A stretch of 64,000 nt of DNA, taken from Shewanella sp. MBTL60-112-B2. GTDB lineage: Bacteria; Pseudomonadota; Gammaproteobacteria; Enterobacterales; Shewanellaceae. The DNA lies in the NCBI RefSeq assembly GCF_019655055.1, contig NZ_BPFA01000007.1, forward strand, positions 1 to 64,000. Reading direction: 5' to 3'. Below are positions 24,580-32,439 of the stretch, in pieces. The notes under the pieces were generated by a model, which searched no databases, was not told where the DNA came from, and worked only from the letters and a program-made list of their open reading frames with translations. How positions within the stretch are numbered: position 1 is the stretch's first letter; every line of letters begins with the position of its first letter. The translations under genes were made by a program, and so were the position numbers.

Positions 24580-25038
24580 ATGTACACCATTGAAATTGAA
24601 GCTATTAGCGACTTCACTCCAGCAGTACTCGAGCTGATCCAAACTACCTATGCAAGTATTCCAGAATTTGAGCAAGGCTATGCTAGCCAAGAGGTTGCTC
24701 AGCGCTTACTTGCAGGCCCAGCATTATTGCTTATTGCAAAAGTTGAAGGTGAAATAGCAGGTTTCAAGTTAGGCTATCAAACTGATGATCAGGTTTTTTA
24801 TAGCTGGCTAGGTGGTGTAACACCCGATTTCCGTGGTCTAGGTTTAGCTAAAAGCTTACTTGAATACCAAGAGAAATGGGCCAAAGAGCAAGGCTACCAG
24901 CGCATTGAGGTTAAAACCCGTAACTGCTTCCCTGCCATGCTCAATATGCTTATTAGCAGCCAATACCAGATCACCGCCATGGTTAGCGATGCACAAAACC
25001 ATAGCCAGAATAAGTTACACCTGCAAAAGCACGTTTAA
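24580..25038 (+). CDS. GNAT family N-acetyltransferase
   Basis: 152 residues with the GNAT core: GEIAGFKLGYQ, WLGGVTPDFRGLGLAKSLLEY (acetyl-CoA-binding V-x-x-x-x-R-G-x-G-x-A pattern) and VKTRNCFPAMLNMLIS. It transfers acetyl from acetyl-CoA to an unknown amine or protein. It is 122 bases after yhhQ with its own likely promoter (TATAAT at 24495). No specific subfamily recognised. Confidence 0.85.
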   Translation: MYTIEIEAISDFTPAVLELIQTTYASIPEFEQGYASQEVAQRLLAGPALLLIAKVEGEIAGFKLGYQTDDQVFYSWLGGVTPDFRGLGLAKSLLEYQEKWAKEQGYQRIEVKTRNCFPAMLNMLISSQYQITAMVSDAQNHSQNKLHLQKHV

Positions 25039-25127
25039 ACATGCAGCTTTGTTAGCAGAGATAAGTATCTCAAGTAAATAAAACTAAGATAATGTGAAAA
25101 ACTTGTGCGATAAAGCTTGCAAACCTA

Positions 25128-25146
25128 AATGAGAATGATTATTGTT
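25128..25146 (+). promoter_or_regulatory. Fur box of RyhB-like sRNA 1
   Basis: AATGAGAATGATTATTGTT matches the GATAATGATTATCATTATC Fur consensus well. It overlaps a promoter with TTGCAA (25118-25123) and TATTGT (25141-25146), 17 bp apart. Confidence 0.8.
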
Positions 25147-25151
25147 AACTC

Positions 25152-25273
25152 GCGTTCCAGAACTCGGATTAGCAAAGAAAGTTCTCATCATCTTTGTTTG
25201 TTAAATGAGTTTTTATTGCACGACATTGCTCACACACTCTTTGTGGCCGGGATTTTATCCCGGCTATTTTTTT
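25152..25273 (+). ncRNA. ryhB: RyhB-like iron-responsive sRNA, copy 1
   Basis: About 120 nt from the predicted start near G25152 to the T-run. It carries the RyhB core GCACGACATTGCTCACA (25218-25234), the pairing region used on targets such as sodB and sdh mRNAs, and ends in a terminator GCCGGG-ATTTTAT-CCCGGC (25246-25264) with TATTTTTTT. A Fur box overlaps its promoter, so it should be made under iron starvation. A second copy follows 290 bases downstream. Confidence 0.88.
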
Positions 25274-25421
25274 GCCTGAAATTCATCATAGGTAATACTT
25301 CATCTAGATAAAAGCCGAGCTTACAATGTAAACCCTGCAACACTAAAGCATTGTTTTACTTGATCTATTTATCAATACTGCAAAAATAATCACTTTTAGC
25401 ATTTTTCTACTTGCAAGACCA

Positions 25422-25440
25422 AATGATAATGATTACTATT
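25422..25440 (+). promoter_or_regulatory. Fur box of RyhB-like sRNA 2
   Basis: AATGATAATGATTACTATT is a close Fur-box match over a TTGCAA (25411-25416) / TACTAT promoter with a 17-bp spacer, the same layout as copy 1. Confidence 0.85.
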
Positions 25441-25445
25441 TACAT

Positions 25446-25561
25446 GCGTTCCAAAACTCACAAATACTTAAAGGCATCTCATCTCCTGCAAGTTAGAGTT
25501 TTATTTTGCACGACATTGCTCACACACTCTTTGGCCGAGATATTATCTCGGCTATTTTTTT
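25446..25561 (+). ncRNA. ryhB: RyhB-like iron-responsive sRNA, copy 2
   Basis: About 115 nt. It shares the 5' GCGTTCC, the core GCACGACATTGCTCACACAC and the terminator layout (GCCGAGA/TCTCGGC, 25534-25552, then TATTTTTTT) with copy 1. The region between 5' end and core differs strongly (25456-25500), so the two RNAs may pair with partly different targets. It has its own Fur-controlled promoter. Confidence 0.88.
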
Positions 25562-25698
25562 GCCTGTGATTCAGTCATTTTGAGCGAGGAGTTTAATCAA
25601 CTAGCCGAGACGAATGCTCGGCTAGTGAGGATCATTTTAGGAGGTTCTTGTGCAGTAGGCCTATGGCAATATATACCCAAGCCACAAGGTTGAAAGGT

Positions 25699-27837
25699 TT
25701 ACTCTTTCGACATGCCAGAATGCTTATCACTGAATAATAAGCCTTCATAGGGAGTATTGCTCTGGTCTTCAATGGCTTTGTGGTACAAGCCAATGGTGAA
25801 CAAGCTGCCCTTACCTACGGTGGAGCTCACTTCAATCGTGCCACCTATACGCTTAATAATACCGTAACTCAGCGATAGGCCCAATCCAGTGCCATCCTTA
25901 CGTGTGGTGTAAAACGGGTCGAAAATACGATTAAGTTCCTCTTCTGGGATCCCTTTACCTTCATCTTCAACTTCAATCTTGACCCCTACTGGCTCTCCGC
26001 GCTGCACCCAATCATAGGTTCTTATCCAGATCTGCCCTTTGCCATCCATCGCGTGCGCGGCGTTAACAACGAGATTGATCAGCACCTGTAGTAATTGCGG
26101 GCGGTTTACCTGAATCGGATAGCTGGCATTAAGCTCTTGATTTAGTACAACCTGCTGCTTTTGAATCGAGTGACGAACCAGTACTAGCATCTCCTCAATA
26201 ATCGGCGTGATCTGATGCATCTCAAGCGGTGCATTAAATTCACCCGGACGGCTATATTGCAACAAGCTACGAATAATGGTGCTGATCCGACCGACTTGCT
26301 GGATCACCAGCTCGATCTCTTCTTCGACATCGACCGCTCGGTCACCTAACTCGTATTTAAGCAGCTCCATATTGCCCAGAATTACCGCCGTTGGGTTATT
26401 GATCTCATGGGCAATACCGGCTGTTAGCTCGCCTAAAGCAGTCAACTTCTCATTGACCACCAGCTGTTGTCGGGTTTCATTAAGTAGGGCAACGTTAGCT
26501 TGTAGCTCTTCGGTCTTCTCCTGCAGGCTACGAGTACGCTCCTCCACTTTAACCTCAAGCTGCTCGGCTGCGGCTTGAATTTGAGTGTTGCGACGTTGCA
26601 ATAGATCTAGCATACGGTCAAACTGCTCGGCTAAATTAGACAGCTCATTATCACTGTCTAAGCCCAGTGAGCCGATGCGTAGATTACGCCCCGACTGCAC
26701 CGCTTTGACCACGTGATGAATACGCTCAATAGGCTGCAGTAAGCTATACGCGCCACGGTATACCAACCAACCCGATACCAGCAGTACCAACATCAAAATG
26801 GTGCCTAGTTCGATAATATTGAGCAGGTAGTTATGGATAAAAGGCGATTCGGAAAAACCGGTGTAGATCATACCGATACGTTTACCGTTAATATCTTCAA
26901 GTGGAGAATATGCCGAGATAAACCAGTCGTTAAATACAAAGGCTCTATCAACCCATAACAGCCCTTGGTTAAGCACCTTCTCACGCACTTCTTCCGATAC
27001 TAAGCTGCCTAGCGCACGCCCTTGCTGATCATCTCCTTGCGGAAAGAAATGCAACGGCACGTTGGTACTAATACGGATATTATCGAGGAAGATGGTCACG
27101 GTACCGATTGAGCGCTCGGGTAGAGTGCCCTTGTCGTACACAAGATCGCGGATATGGTCGACAATGCGAGTATCGCGGTTAAGCATGATCCCGCCATCTA
27201 AATACCAGGCAACATTACCTTTCATGTCGACGACAGGTAGCAAGCTGCGGCTTAGCAAGCCACGCTTCTCTTCCTGTTTACTGGGCTCTTGAGCTCGCAA
27301 GGTCTTCATTACAGACACTTTAGCTCTATCTGCAAGGGCAGGATCGATACGCGCCAAGCGGCTGGGCTCAAGTACCATCAGTCCAGAAAAAGGCTCAAGC
27401 CCTTCGATATGCGGCAACATCTGCCTTAGATCGGGATCCGCAGCAGCCTCAGACACACTGACTAAGCGTAAAAAATCTAAGTTCAGATCTTTCTTGGCTT
27501 GCTCTAATACGCGCTGTAGGTTTTCTCGTTGAATGTCTGAATCTTTGCCAAATTGGCGAAAATCATTCTGAAACGGCCAAGACTCCATCACCAATTCTAA
27601 CTGGTTCTCTTGGTTTGTTTGCACGGTAACTAGGGTGCTGTTTGCTACGGTCAAATCGGCTTTGACTTTCATAAACAGCTGCTTACCTGTGTAGCTAATA
27701 TTCCAATAGATGGTAATAAAAACCAAACTCACCAGAGTGAGCAAGATGGGCAGCAAGGTTAAAATCAAGATGCGATAGCGCACCTTAGCCTGCATCTGTT
27801 GCCAACTAACACCAAACATATTGGAAAAAAACGACAC
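25699..27837 (-). CDS. membrane sensor histidine kinase (NtrB/DctB-type)
   Basis: 712 residues: membrane helix at 22-45, a long periplasmic double-Cache-like sensor (about 55-335), second helix (340-362), HAMP (363-415), coiled coil (415-460), HisKA with the H-box AHEINNPTAV (His477) and a HATPase domain with DEGKGIPEEE, DPFYTTRKDGTGLGLS. The HEINNP form is typical of kinases paired with sigma-54 activators. It lies 25 bases after the NtrC-type regulator gene on the same strand. That pair is divergent from tupABC, which has a sigma-54 promoter, so the signal may relate to tungstate or molybdate supply or to a substrate of the W/Mo enzymes. Confidence 0.9.
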   Translation of the reverse strand: MSFFSNMFGVSWQQMQAKVRYRILILTLLPILLTLVSLVFITIYWNISYTGKQLFMKVKADLTVANSTLVTVQTNQENQLELVMESWPFQNDFRQFGKDSDIQRENLQRVLEQAKKDLNLDFLRLVSVSEAAADPDLRQMLPHIEGLEPFSGLMVLEPSRLARIDPALADRAKVSVMKTLRAQEPSKQEEKRGLLSRSLLPVVDMKGNVAWYLDGGIMLNRDTRIVDHIRDLVYDKGTLPERSIGTVTIFLDNIRISTNVPLHFFPQGDDQQGRALGSLVSEEVREKVLNQGLLWVDRAFVFNDWFISAYSPLEDINGKRIGMIYTGFSESPFIHNYLLNIIELGTILMLVLLVSGWLVYRGAYSLLQPIERIHHVVKAVQSGRNLRIGSLGLDSDNELSNLAEQFDRMLDLLQRRNTQIQAAAEQLEVKVEERTRSLQEKTEELQANVALLNETRQQLVVNEKLTALGELTAGIAHEINNPTAVILGNMELLKYELGDRAVDVEEEIELVIQQVGRISTIIRSLLQYSRPGEFNAPLEMHQITPIIEEMLVLVRHSIQKQQVVLNQELNASYPIQVNRPQLLQVLINLVVNAAHAMDGKGQIWIRTYDWVQRGEPVGVKIEVEDEGKGIPEEELNRIFDPFYTTRKDGTGLGLSLSYGIIKRIGGTIEVSSTVGKGSLFTIGLYHKAIEDQSNTPYEGLLFSDKHSGMSKE

Positions 27838-27862
27838 CTAAACTCCCCCTAGAGCGTTCTTA

Positions 27863-29275
27863 TTATTCTTCTTTATCGGCTTCACCGCCGAACCATTCTT
27901 TATATTTTCTATCTAGGGTCTTACGTGAAACACCAAGATCCCTTGCCGCTGCAGATTTGTTGCCGCCATGCATGTCAACCACTCGAGTCACATGGTCACG
28001 CTCAACATCCTTCAGCGCCCACTGTAATGGGTAACCCGCCTCACCTAAAGCCTCAGCCTTTGGTTGCACTTTCCAGTACTCAGCAGGTGGCTTACCCAAT
28101 AGGATACAGCGTTCAATCATATTTCGCAGCTCACGAATATTACCTGGCCATTCGTGTTGTTGCAGCTTCAATAGATCTTCGTGGCTCCAAACAACCTCTT
28201 TGACACCGAGTTCAGCCGCTAATTGGCAGGTAAAGTGATGAGTCAGCTCAACGATATCTTCTGGGCGTTCACGTAGAGGCGGGATCACAATATCAAGCAC
28301 ATTGAGGCGATAATATAGATCACGTCTAAAGTTACCCGCTTCAACCTCTTCAGATAACTTACGGTTAGTCGCAGCCAACACGCGCACATCAATATTAATC
28401 TCTTTCTCGCTACCCACAGGGCGAATGGTGCGCTGCTCAAGCACACGCAATAACGCGGTTTGCATTTTCAGCGGCATCTCGCCAATTTCGTCGAGGAAGA
28501 TGGTACCGCCAGAGGCAAAACTAAATAGACCTTCGCGGTTACCCTTAGCACCCGTGAAAGCGCCTGCCGAGTGACCAAATAGCTCACTCTCTAAAAGCTC
28601 GGGGGCGATGGCACCACAGTTAACTGGCACAAACGGCCCTTGGCGACCACTGAGAATATGCAACTGGCGGGCAACCAACTCTTTACCCGTACCCGATTCA
28701 CCCTCAATCAAGACTACAGCGTTAGTCGGTGCCACACGTTCAATCACGTGTTTGACCTCGGTCATCGCATCGCTTTGGCCAATGATGGTAGAAGATTGGT
28801 TAAAGGACACTTCACGGCGCAGCATTAAGTTTTCACGCTTAAGCAAGCGTCGCTCGATACAGCGATCAACCGCTTTCATCATCTGTTCAAGATGGAAAGG
28901 TTTCATAATAAAGTCAGACGCACCAGCACGCAGCGCCTTAATTGCTACATCCATATCGGCGTAGCCAGTCATAAAGATGATGTCAGATCGTCTCTCTTGA
29001 TCATTTAACGCCTCATGCCACTCAATCCCCGAGCGACCAGGTAGGCGAATATCGACAATCAGCAGATCAAAATGGCAGCGTGAACGCAATTGCTCAGCAT
29101 CTTCGACACTCGAAGCGGTTTCAACCAAGGCAAATTTCTTCGCAAGCGCTTTTTTTAGAAAACTACGCATTCCTGGTTCATCATCGACGATCAATACAGA
29201 TACAGCTGAAGGAAGTGGCTTCATATTATATATTCTCTGTCCCACCTTGTCTGATAGATGGACATTTTGACTCAT
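27863..29275 (-). CDS. NtrC-family sigma-54-dependent response regulator
   Basis: 470 residues: receiver domain (about 25-140, phospho-acceptor Asp75 in IVDIRLPG), AAA+ domain with Walker A GESGTGKE (192-199), the sigma-54 contact loop GAFTGA (238-243) and DEIGEMPL, then a Fis-type helix-turn-helix (KSAAARDLGVSRKTLDRKY). It should activate only sigma-54 promoters. One such promoter lies at 29431-29445, before the divergent tupA. A shorter start at Met18 (29224) is possible, as the first ATG lacks a clear ribosome-binding site. Confidence 0.92.
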   Translation of the reverse strand: MSQNVHLSDKVGQRIYNMKPLPSAVSVLIVDDEPGMRSFLKKALAKKFALVETASSVEDAEQLRSRCHFDLLIVDIRLPGRSGIEWHEALNDQERRSDIIFMTGYADMDVAIKALRAGASDFIMKPFHLEQMMKAVDRCIERRLLKRENLMLRREVSFNQSSTIIGQSDAMTEVKHVIERVAPTNAVVLIEGESGTGKELVARQLHILSGRQGPFVPVNCGAIAPELLESELFGHSAGAFTGAKGNREGLFSFASGGTIFLDEIGEMPLKMQTALLRVLEQRTIRPVGSEKEINIDVRVLAATNRKLSEEVEAGNFRRDLYYRLNVLDIVIPPLRERPEDIVELTHHFTCQLAAELGVKEVVWSHEDLLKLQQHEWPGNIRELRNMIERCILLGKPPAEYWKVQPKAEALGEAGYPLQWALKDVERDHVTRVVDMHGGNKSAAARDLGVSRKTLDRKYKEWFGGEADKEE

Positions 29276-29342
29276 TATGGGGCCAGTCTACCACCTAACC
29301 AGTCAAAATAGGTCACTATGAACCATGCATTCGCGATCTTTG

Positions 29343-29353
29343 GACATAATGTC
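29343..29353. promoter_or_regulatory. possible enhancer-binding site (palindrome GACATAATGTC)
   Basis: A perfect 11-bp odd palindrome lies 78 bases upstream of the sigma-54 element of tupA, a normal distance for an NtrC-type activator site. Single copy; evidence is only symmetry and position. Confidence 0.3.
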
Positions 29354-29430
29354 TGTGCTTTTTCTGCGAGTGATGGGATCAGGATCACACAAGAGTTACA
29401 AATGTGAACTGAAATAACCGAATACAAGTA

Positions 29431-29445
29431 TGGCATCAAACTTGC
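29431..29445 (+). promoter_or_regulatory. sigma-54 (RpoN) promoter of tupABC
   Basis: TGGCATCAAACTTGC matches TGGCACGRNNNTTGC at TGGCA and TTGC with exact -24/-12 spacing and is followed by TTTTT. Transcription would start near 29457, about 63 bases before the tupA ATG. A sigma-54 activator gene is divergent next to it. Confidence 0.75.
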
Positions 29446-29473
29446 TTTTTAAGTGGCTGATTAGATTTTTAAC

Positions 29474-29507
29474 AGGCCTCAGGTATCGAGTGGCCTATTT
29501 TATTTTT
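29474..29507 (+). terminator. terminator-like hairpin in the tupA leader (possible attenuator)
   Basis: AGGCC (29474-29478) and GGCCT (29492-29496) pair, followed by ATTTTATTTTT, between the predicted start site and the tupA ribosome-binding site (AAGGAG). It may cause premature termination. Confidence 0.5.
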
Positions 29508-29520
29508 CCAAGGAGTTAAA

Positions 29521-30333
29521 ATGCTAAACCTTAAACGCGTTGTTGGCCTTGCTGTAACCGCAGCTCTATTTGTTGGTATGCCAGCCCAAGCTAACGAAGT
29601 TATCAAGCTTGCAACAACGACAAGTACTGAAAACTCAGGCTTACTTAAGAACCTACTACCAAAATTTGAAGCTGAAACAGGCTATCAAGTACAAGTAATC
29701 GCAACGGGTACAGGTAAAGCACTTAAACTTGCTCGCCAAGGCGACGTGGATGTGGTTATGACTCACGCTCCAGGTGCAGAAGCTAAATTCGTTGAAGAAG
29801 GCTACGGTCGTCTACCACGTGGCATCATGGAAAATGATTTCGTAGTACTAGGTCCTAAGAACGACCCAGCTAAAATCCGTTCAAGCAAAACAGCTGAAGA
29901 AGCGTTTGCTAAAATTGCTAAATCAGGTGTGCCTTTCATCTCTCGTGGTGACAACTCAGGCACCAACATGAAAGAACTACTAGTATGGAAGAATGCTAAT
30001 ATTACTCCTGACTTCAAAGGTTACACAGCCGTTGGTCAAGGAATGGGCAAAACGCTATTAATGACTAGCGAATTAGAAGCTTATACGCTATCTGACCGTG
30101 GTACTTTTGTAGCTTATTCAGGTAAAATAGACCTAGCAGTTGATTTCGATGGCGGTCCAGCACTAGCTAACCCATACCAAATCATACTAATCAGTGAAAC
30201 TAAGTACCCAACACTAAACCATAAGGGTGCTAAGGCATTGAGCGACTGGCTGATCGGCGCTGAAGCGCAAGGTATGATCAACAATTATAAAGTTCAGGGT
30301 GAACAATTGTTCAAGGCAACATATAGCGAATGA
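29521..30333 (+). CDS. tupA: tungstate ABC transporter substrate-binding protein TupA
   Basis: 270 residues with a signal peptide (1-24, ending MPAQA) and the TupA oxyanion-binding motifs LATTTSTENSGLL, GTGKALKLARQGDVDVVMTH and SRGDNSGTNMKE. The TTTS motif distinguishes TupA from ModA. It binds tungstate with high affinity in the periplasm. AAGGAG lies before the ATG. Its stop overlaps the permease start by 4 bases. Sigma-54 promoter and attenuator-like hairpin upstream. Substrate preference (W over Mo) follows from family knowledge. Confidence 0.93.
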   Translation: MLNLKRVVGLAVTAALFVGMPAQANEVIKLATTTSTENSGLLKNLLPKFEAETGYQVQVIATGTGKALKLARQGDVDVVMTHAPGAEAKFVEEGYGRLPRGIMENDFVVLGPKNDPAKIRSSKTAEEAFAKIAKSGVPFISRGDNSGTNMKELLVWKNANITPDFKGYTAVGQGMGKTLLMTSELEAYTLSDRGTFVAYSGKIDLAVDFDGGPALANPYQIILISETKYPTLNHKGAKALSDWLIGAEAQGMINNYKVQGEQLFKATYSE

Positions 30334-31037
30334 ATGAAGGCTGGTTAGCCCTTATACAGCAGGCATTAAGCCTGCTGTTTTCATTGGACCCAGAAGTGTG
30401 GTCCATTATCTCCGTTTCTTTTGCAGTATCATTTGCGGCACTTGCGATCACGCTGTTGCCCTCAATGGTATTGGGCTTTCTGTTGGCCTTTACTCGTTTT
30501 CCGGGCCGCTGGTTAGTCACCAATCTTATCCAAACCCTACAGTCCATTCCTACGGTAGTGATCGGCCTATTGGTCTATCTATTGCTGACTCGAATGGGTC
30601 CACTAGGGGATTTAAAATGGCTGTTTACTCAAAAAGGCATGATCCTCGGGCAGATGATGATCTGCGCCCCAGTCCTTGTAGCCATGAGCCAGGCAGCCTT
30701 TACCAGTGTTGACAGACGGGCATGGGAAACCTCTCGTACTCTAGGCGCCCCTGCACTAAGTGCCATATGGGCCGTCTGCAGAGAGCTTAAAGTTCCGCTA
30801 TTATTAGCTATTGTGGCTGCCTTTAGTCGTATTCTGACTGAAATTGGTTGCTCTATGATGGTTGGCGGCAACATTGCTGGAGTGACGCGTAACATCCCCA
30901 CCGCTATTGCCCTGGAAACCAGCAAAGGTGATTTTGCTCAAGCGATTGCACTCGGGCTTGTATTACTCGTATTGGCGCTCATTTTAAACTTTGCTTTAGG
31001 TACCCTAAGAGGCAAAGCTGAGCCAAGGAGTCATTAA
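30330..31037 (+). CDS. tupB: tungstate ABC transporter permease TupB
   Basis: 235 residues, about five or six helices, with the ABC permease coupling motif region (WETSRTLGAPALSAIWAVCR, E-x-A-x-x-x-G) and the conserved GCSMMVGGNIAGVTRNIPTA. It overlaps tupA by ATGA and precedes the ATPase gene by 4 bases. It forms the membrane channel with TupC and TupA. Confidence 0.92.
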   Translation: MNEGWLALIQQALSLLFSLDPEVWSIISVSFAVSFAALAITLLPSMVLGFLLAFTRFPGRWLVTNLIQTLQSIPTVVIGLLVYLLLTRMGPLGDLKWLFTQKGMILGQMMICAPVLVAMSQAAFTSVDRRAWETSRTLGAPALSAIWAVCRELKVPLLLAIVAAFSRILTEIGCSMMVGGNIAGVTRNIPTAIALETSKGDFAQAIALGLVLLVLALILNFALGTLRGKAEPRSH

Positions 31038-31041
31038 CAAA

Positions 31042-31776
31042 ATGGCCACTAACACAGCAAAGATCATTGCTAAAAATATCGAGATGCGCTTTGAAGATAA
31101 ACATCTATTTAGCGCAGCAAATCTGGTCTTCGAGCAAAACCGCGTGATCCACCTGCAAGGTGATAACGGCTGCGGCAAAACCACCTTGATGAAGTTACTG
31201 GCAGGGTTTATTCAACCAAGCTCCGGAACGATTCAAGCCCAAGGCTTTTCAATTGCCCCGTGGTGGCGCAGTAAATCGATTACAGGTAAAGCCATCTATC
31301 TACATCAACATCCTTATCTTTTCGAAGGCAGTGTGATGTATAACCTCACCTATCCTTTAAGGTTTCTGGATCGAGATCAACAGCAGCTTAAGGCCCGTAC
31401 CGAGCAAGCAATCGATATGGCACAGTTACGTCACTTGCTGACTCAGGCCGCTTCAAGTTTATCCGGTGGTGAGAAACAGCGCTTAGCCATAGCTAGAGCC
31501 TGGATTATTCAGCCTAAGCTATTAATGCTAGATGAGCCGACCTCCAATATGGATAAGCACTCGCAACACTTAGTGCTACAGATGATTAATGATTTAAAGC
31601 AACAAGGCACGGGTATGCTAATTAGTAGCCACCAGACTTGTATGCTAACCAAAGTGTGCGATCATGCTTGGGTCGTTTGCGAAAAGACAATTACAAGCAG
31701 TAGTATTAGTGCTAATCAGGATATTGCTGACCCCTCTACTGACATTGCAACAAGATTAAATGTGTTAGTTGGGTAA
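31042..31776 (+). CDS. tupC: tungstate ABC transporter ATPase TupC
   Basis: 244 residues: Walker A GDNGCGKTT, signature SLSGGEKQRLA, Walker B LLMLDEPTSNMD, and the switch His in ISSHQT. A single ABC domain without the C-terminal TOBE domain seen in ModC, plus a short unrelated tail. Third gene of tupABC, with cofactor genes following on the same strand. Confidence 0.92.
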   Translation: MATNTAKIIAKNIEMRFEDKHLFSAANLVFEQNRVIHLQGDNGCGKTTLMKLLAGFIQPSSGTIQAQGFSIAPWWRSKSITGKAIYLHQHPYLFEGSVMYNLTYPLRFLDRDQQQLKARTEQAIDMAQLRHLLTQAASSLSGGEKQRLAIARAWIIQPKLLMLDEPTSNMDKHSQHLVLQMINDLKQQGTGMLISSHQTCMLTKVCDHAWVVCEKTITSSSISANQDIADPSTDIATRLNVLVG

Positions 31777-31828
31777 AATCATTCACGATTTTTAGATAAA
31801 ACTACAAATAAACAATAGGATAACAGTG

Positions 31829-32431
31829 ATGGTAGCAAGAGTTGATGCCGTAATCCTTGCTGGCGGCATGGCCAGACGCATGGGTGGCAACGATAAAGGT
31901 TTAGTCGAGCTTGAGAATCGCCCTATGATTGAACATGCAATCGAGCGGATAAAACCTCAAGTTAAGGAGATCCTGATCAACGCAAATCGAAACCAAAACC
32001 GTTATTCTGAGTTTGGTTTTAAGGTGATCAGCGACCAAGATTCTGGCTATTTAGGTCCTCTAGCTGGCATGATCACCGCTATGAGCAACACAGATGCGGA
32101 ATACTTATTAGTGGTTCCTTGCGATTGCCCACTGTTACCAACTGATTTAGTCGCTAGAATGCTAGCGAAATTAACGGCTGAAGATGCCGAATTAGCGGTT
32201 GCTAGTGACGGTAAACGCGAGCAACCTGTGGTTATGTTGCTTAAGCCGAGTTTACGTGCATCGATGAAAGCCTTTTTAGATGCTGGTGAGCGCAAAATCG
32301 ATTTTTGGTATGCCAAGCATCACCATGTCGTGGTTGAGTTTTCAGATCAGCCTAATGCGTTTGTAAACGTAAACACACCAGAACAAAAACAGCAGCTAGG
32401 CGAAGCCATAGCGAATGAAAAAAATCACTAG
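31829..32431 (+). CDS. mobA: molybdenum cofactor guanylyltransferase MobA
   Basis: 200 residues from ATG 31829 (the GTG three bases before is an alternative). It joins GMP to molybdopterin to form the bis-MGD cofactor used by formate dehydrogenase and other DMSO-reductase family enzymes. The N-terminal nucleotide loop [16 protein letters not shown], the [13 protein letters not shown] segment and VPCDCPLLP are diagnostic. It follows tupC and precedes mobB/moeA on the same strand, so W/Mo uptake and cofactor maturation may be co-expressed. Confidence 0.93.
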   Translation: MVARVDAVILAGGMARRMGGNDKGLVELENRPMIEHAIERIKPQVKEILINANRNQNRYSEFGFKVISDQDSGYLGPLAGMITAMSNTDAEYLLVVPCDCPLLPTDLVARMLAKLTAEDAELAVASDGKREQPVVMLLKPSLRASMKAFLDAGERKIDFWYAKHHHVVVEFSDQPNAFVNVNTPEQKQQLGEAIANEKNH

Positions 32432-32439
32432 AGGTGTAA

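Noticed and set aside
25129..25311. 60-residue ORF across the first RyhB-like sRNA
   Set aside because: It begins inside the Fur box and runs through the sRNA core and terminator; the RNA explains the sequence.
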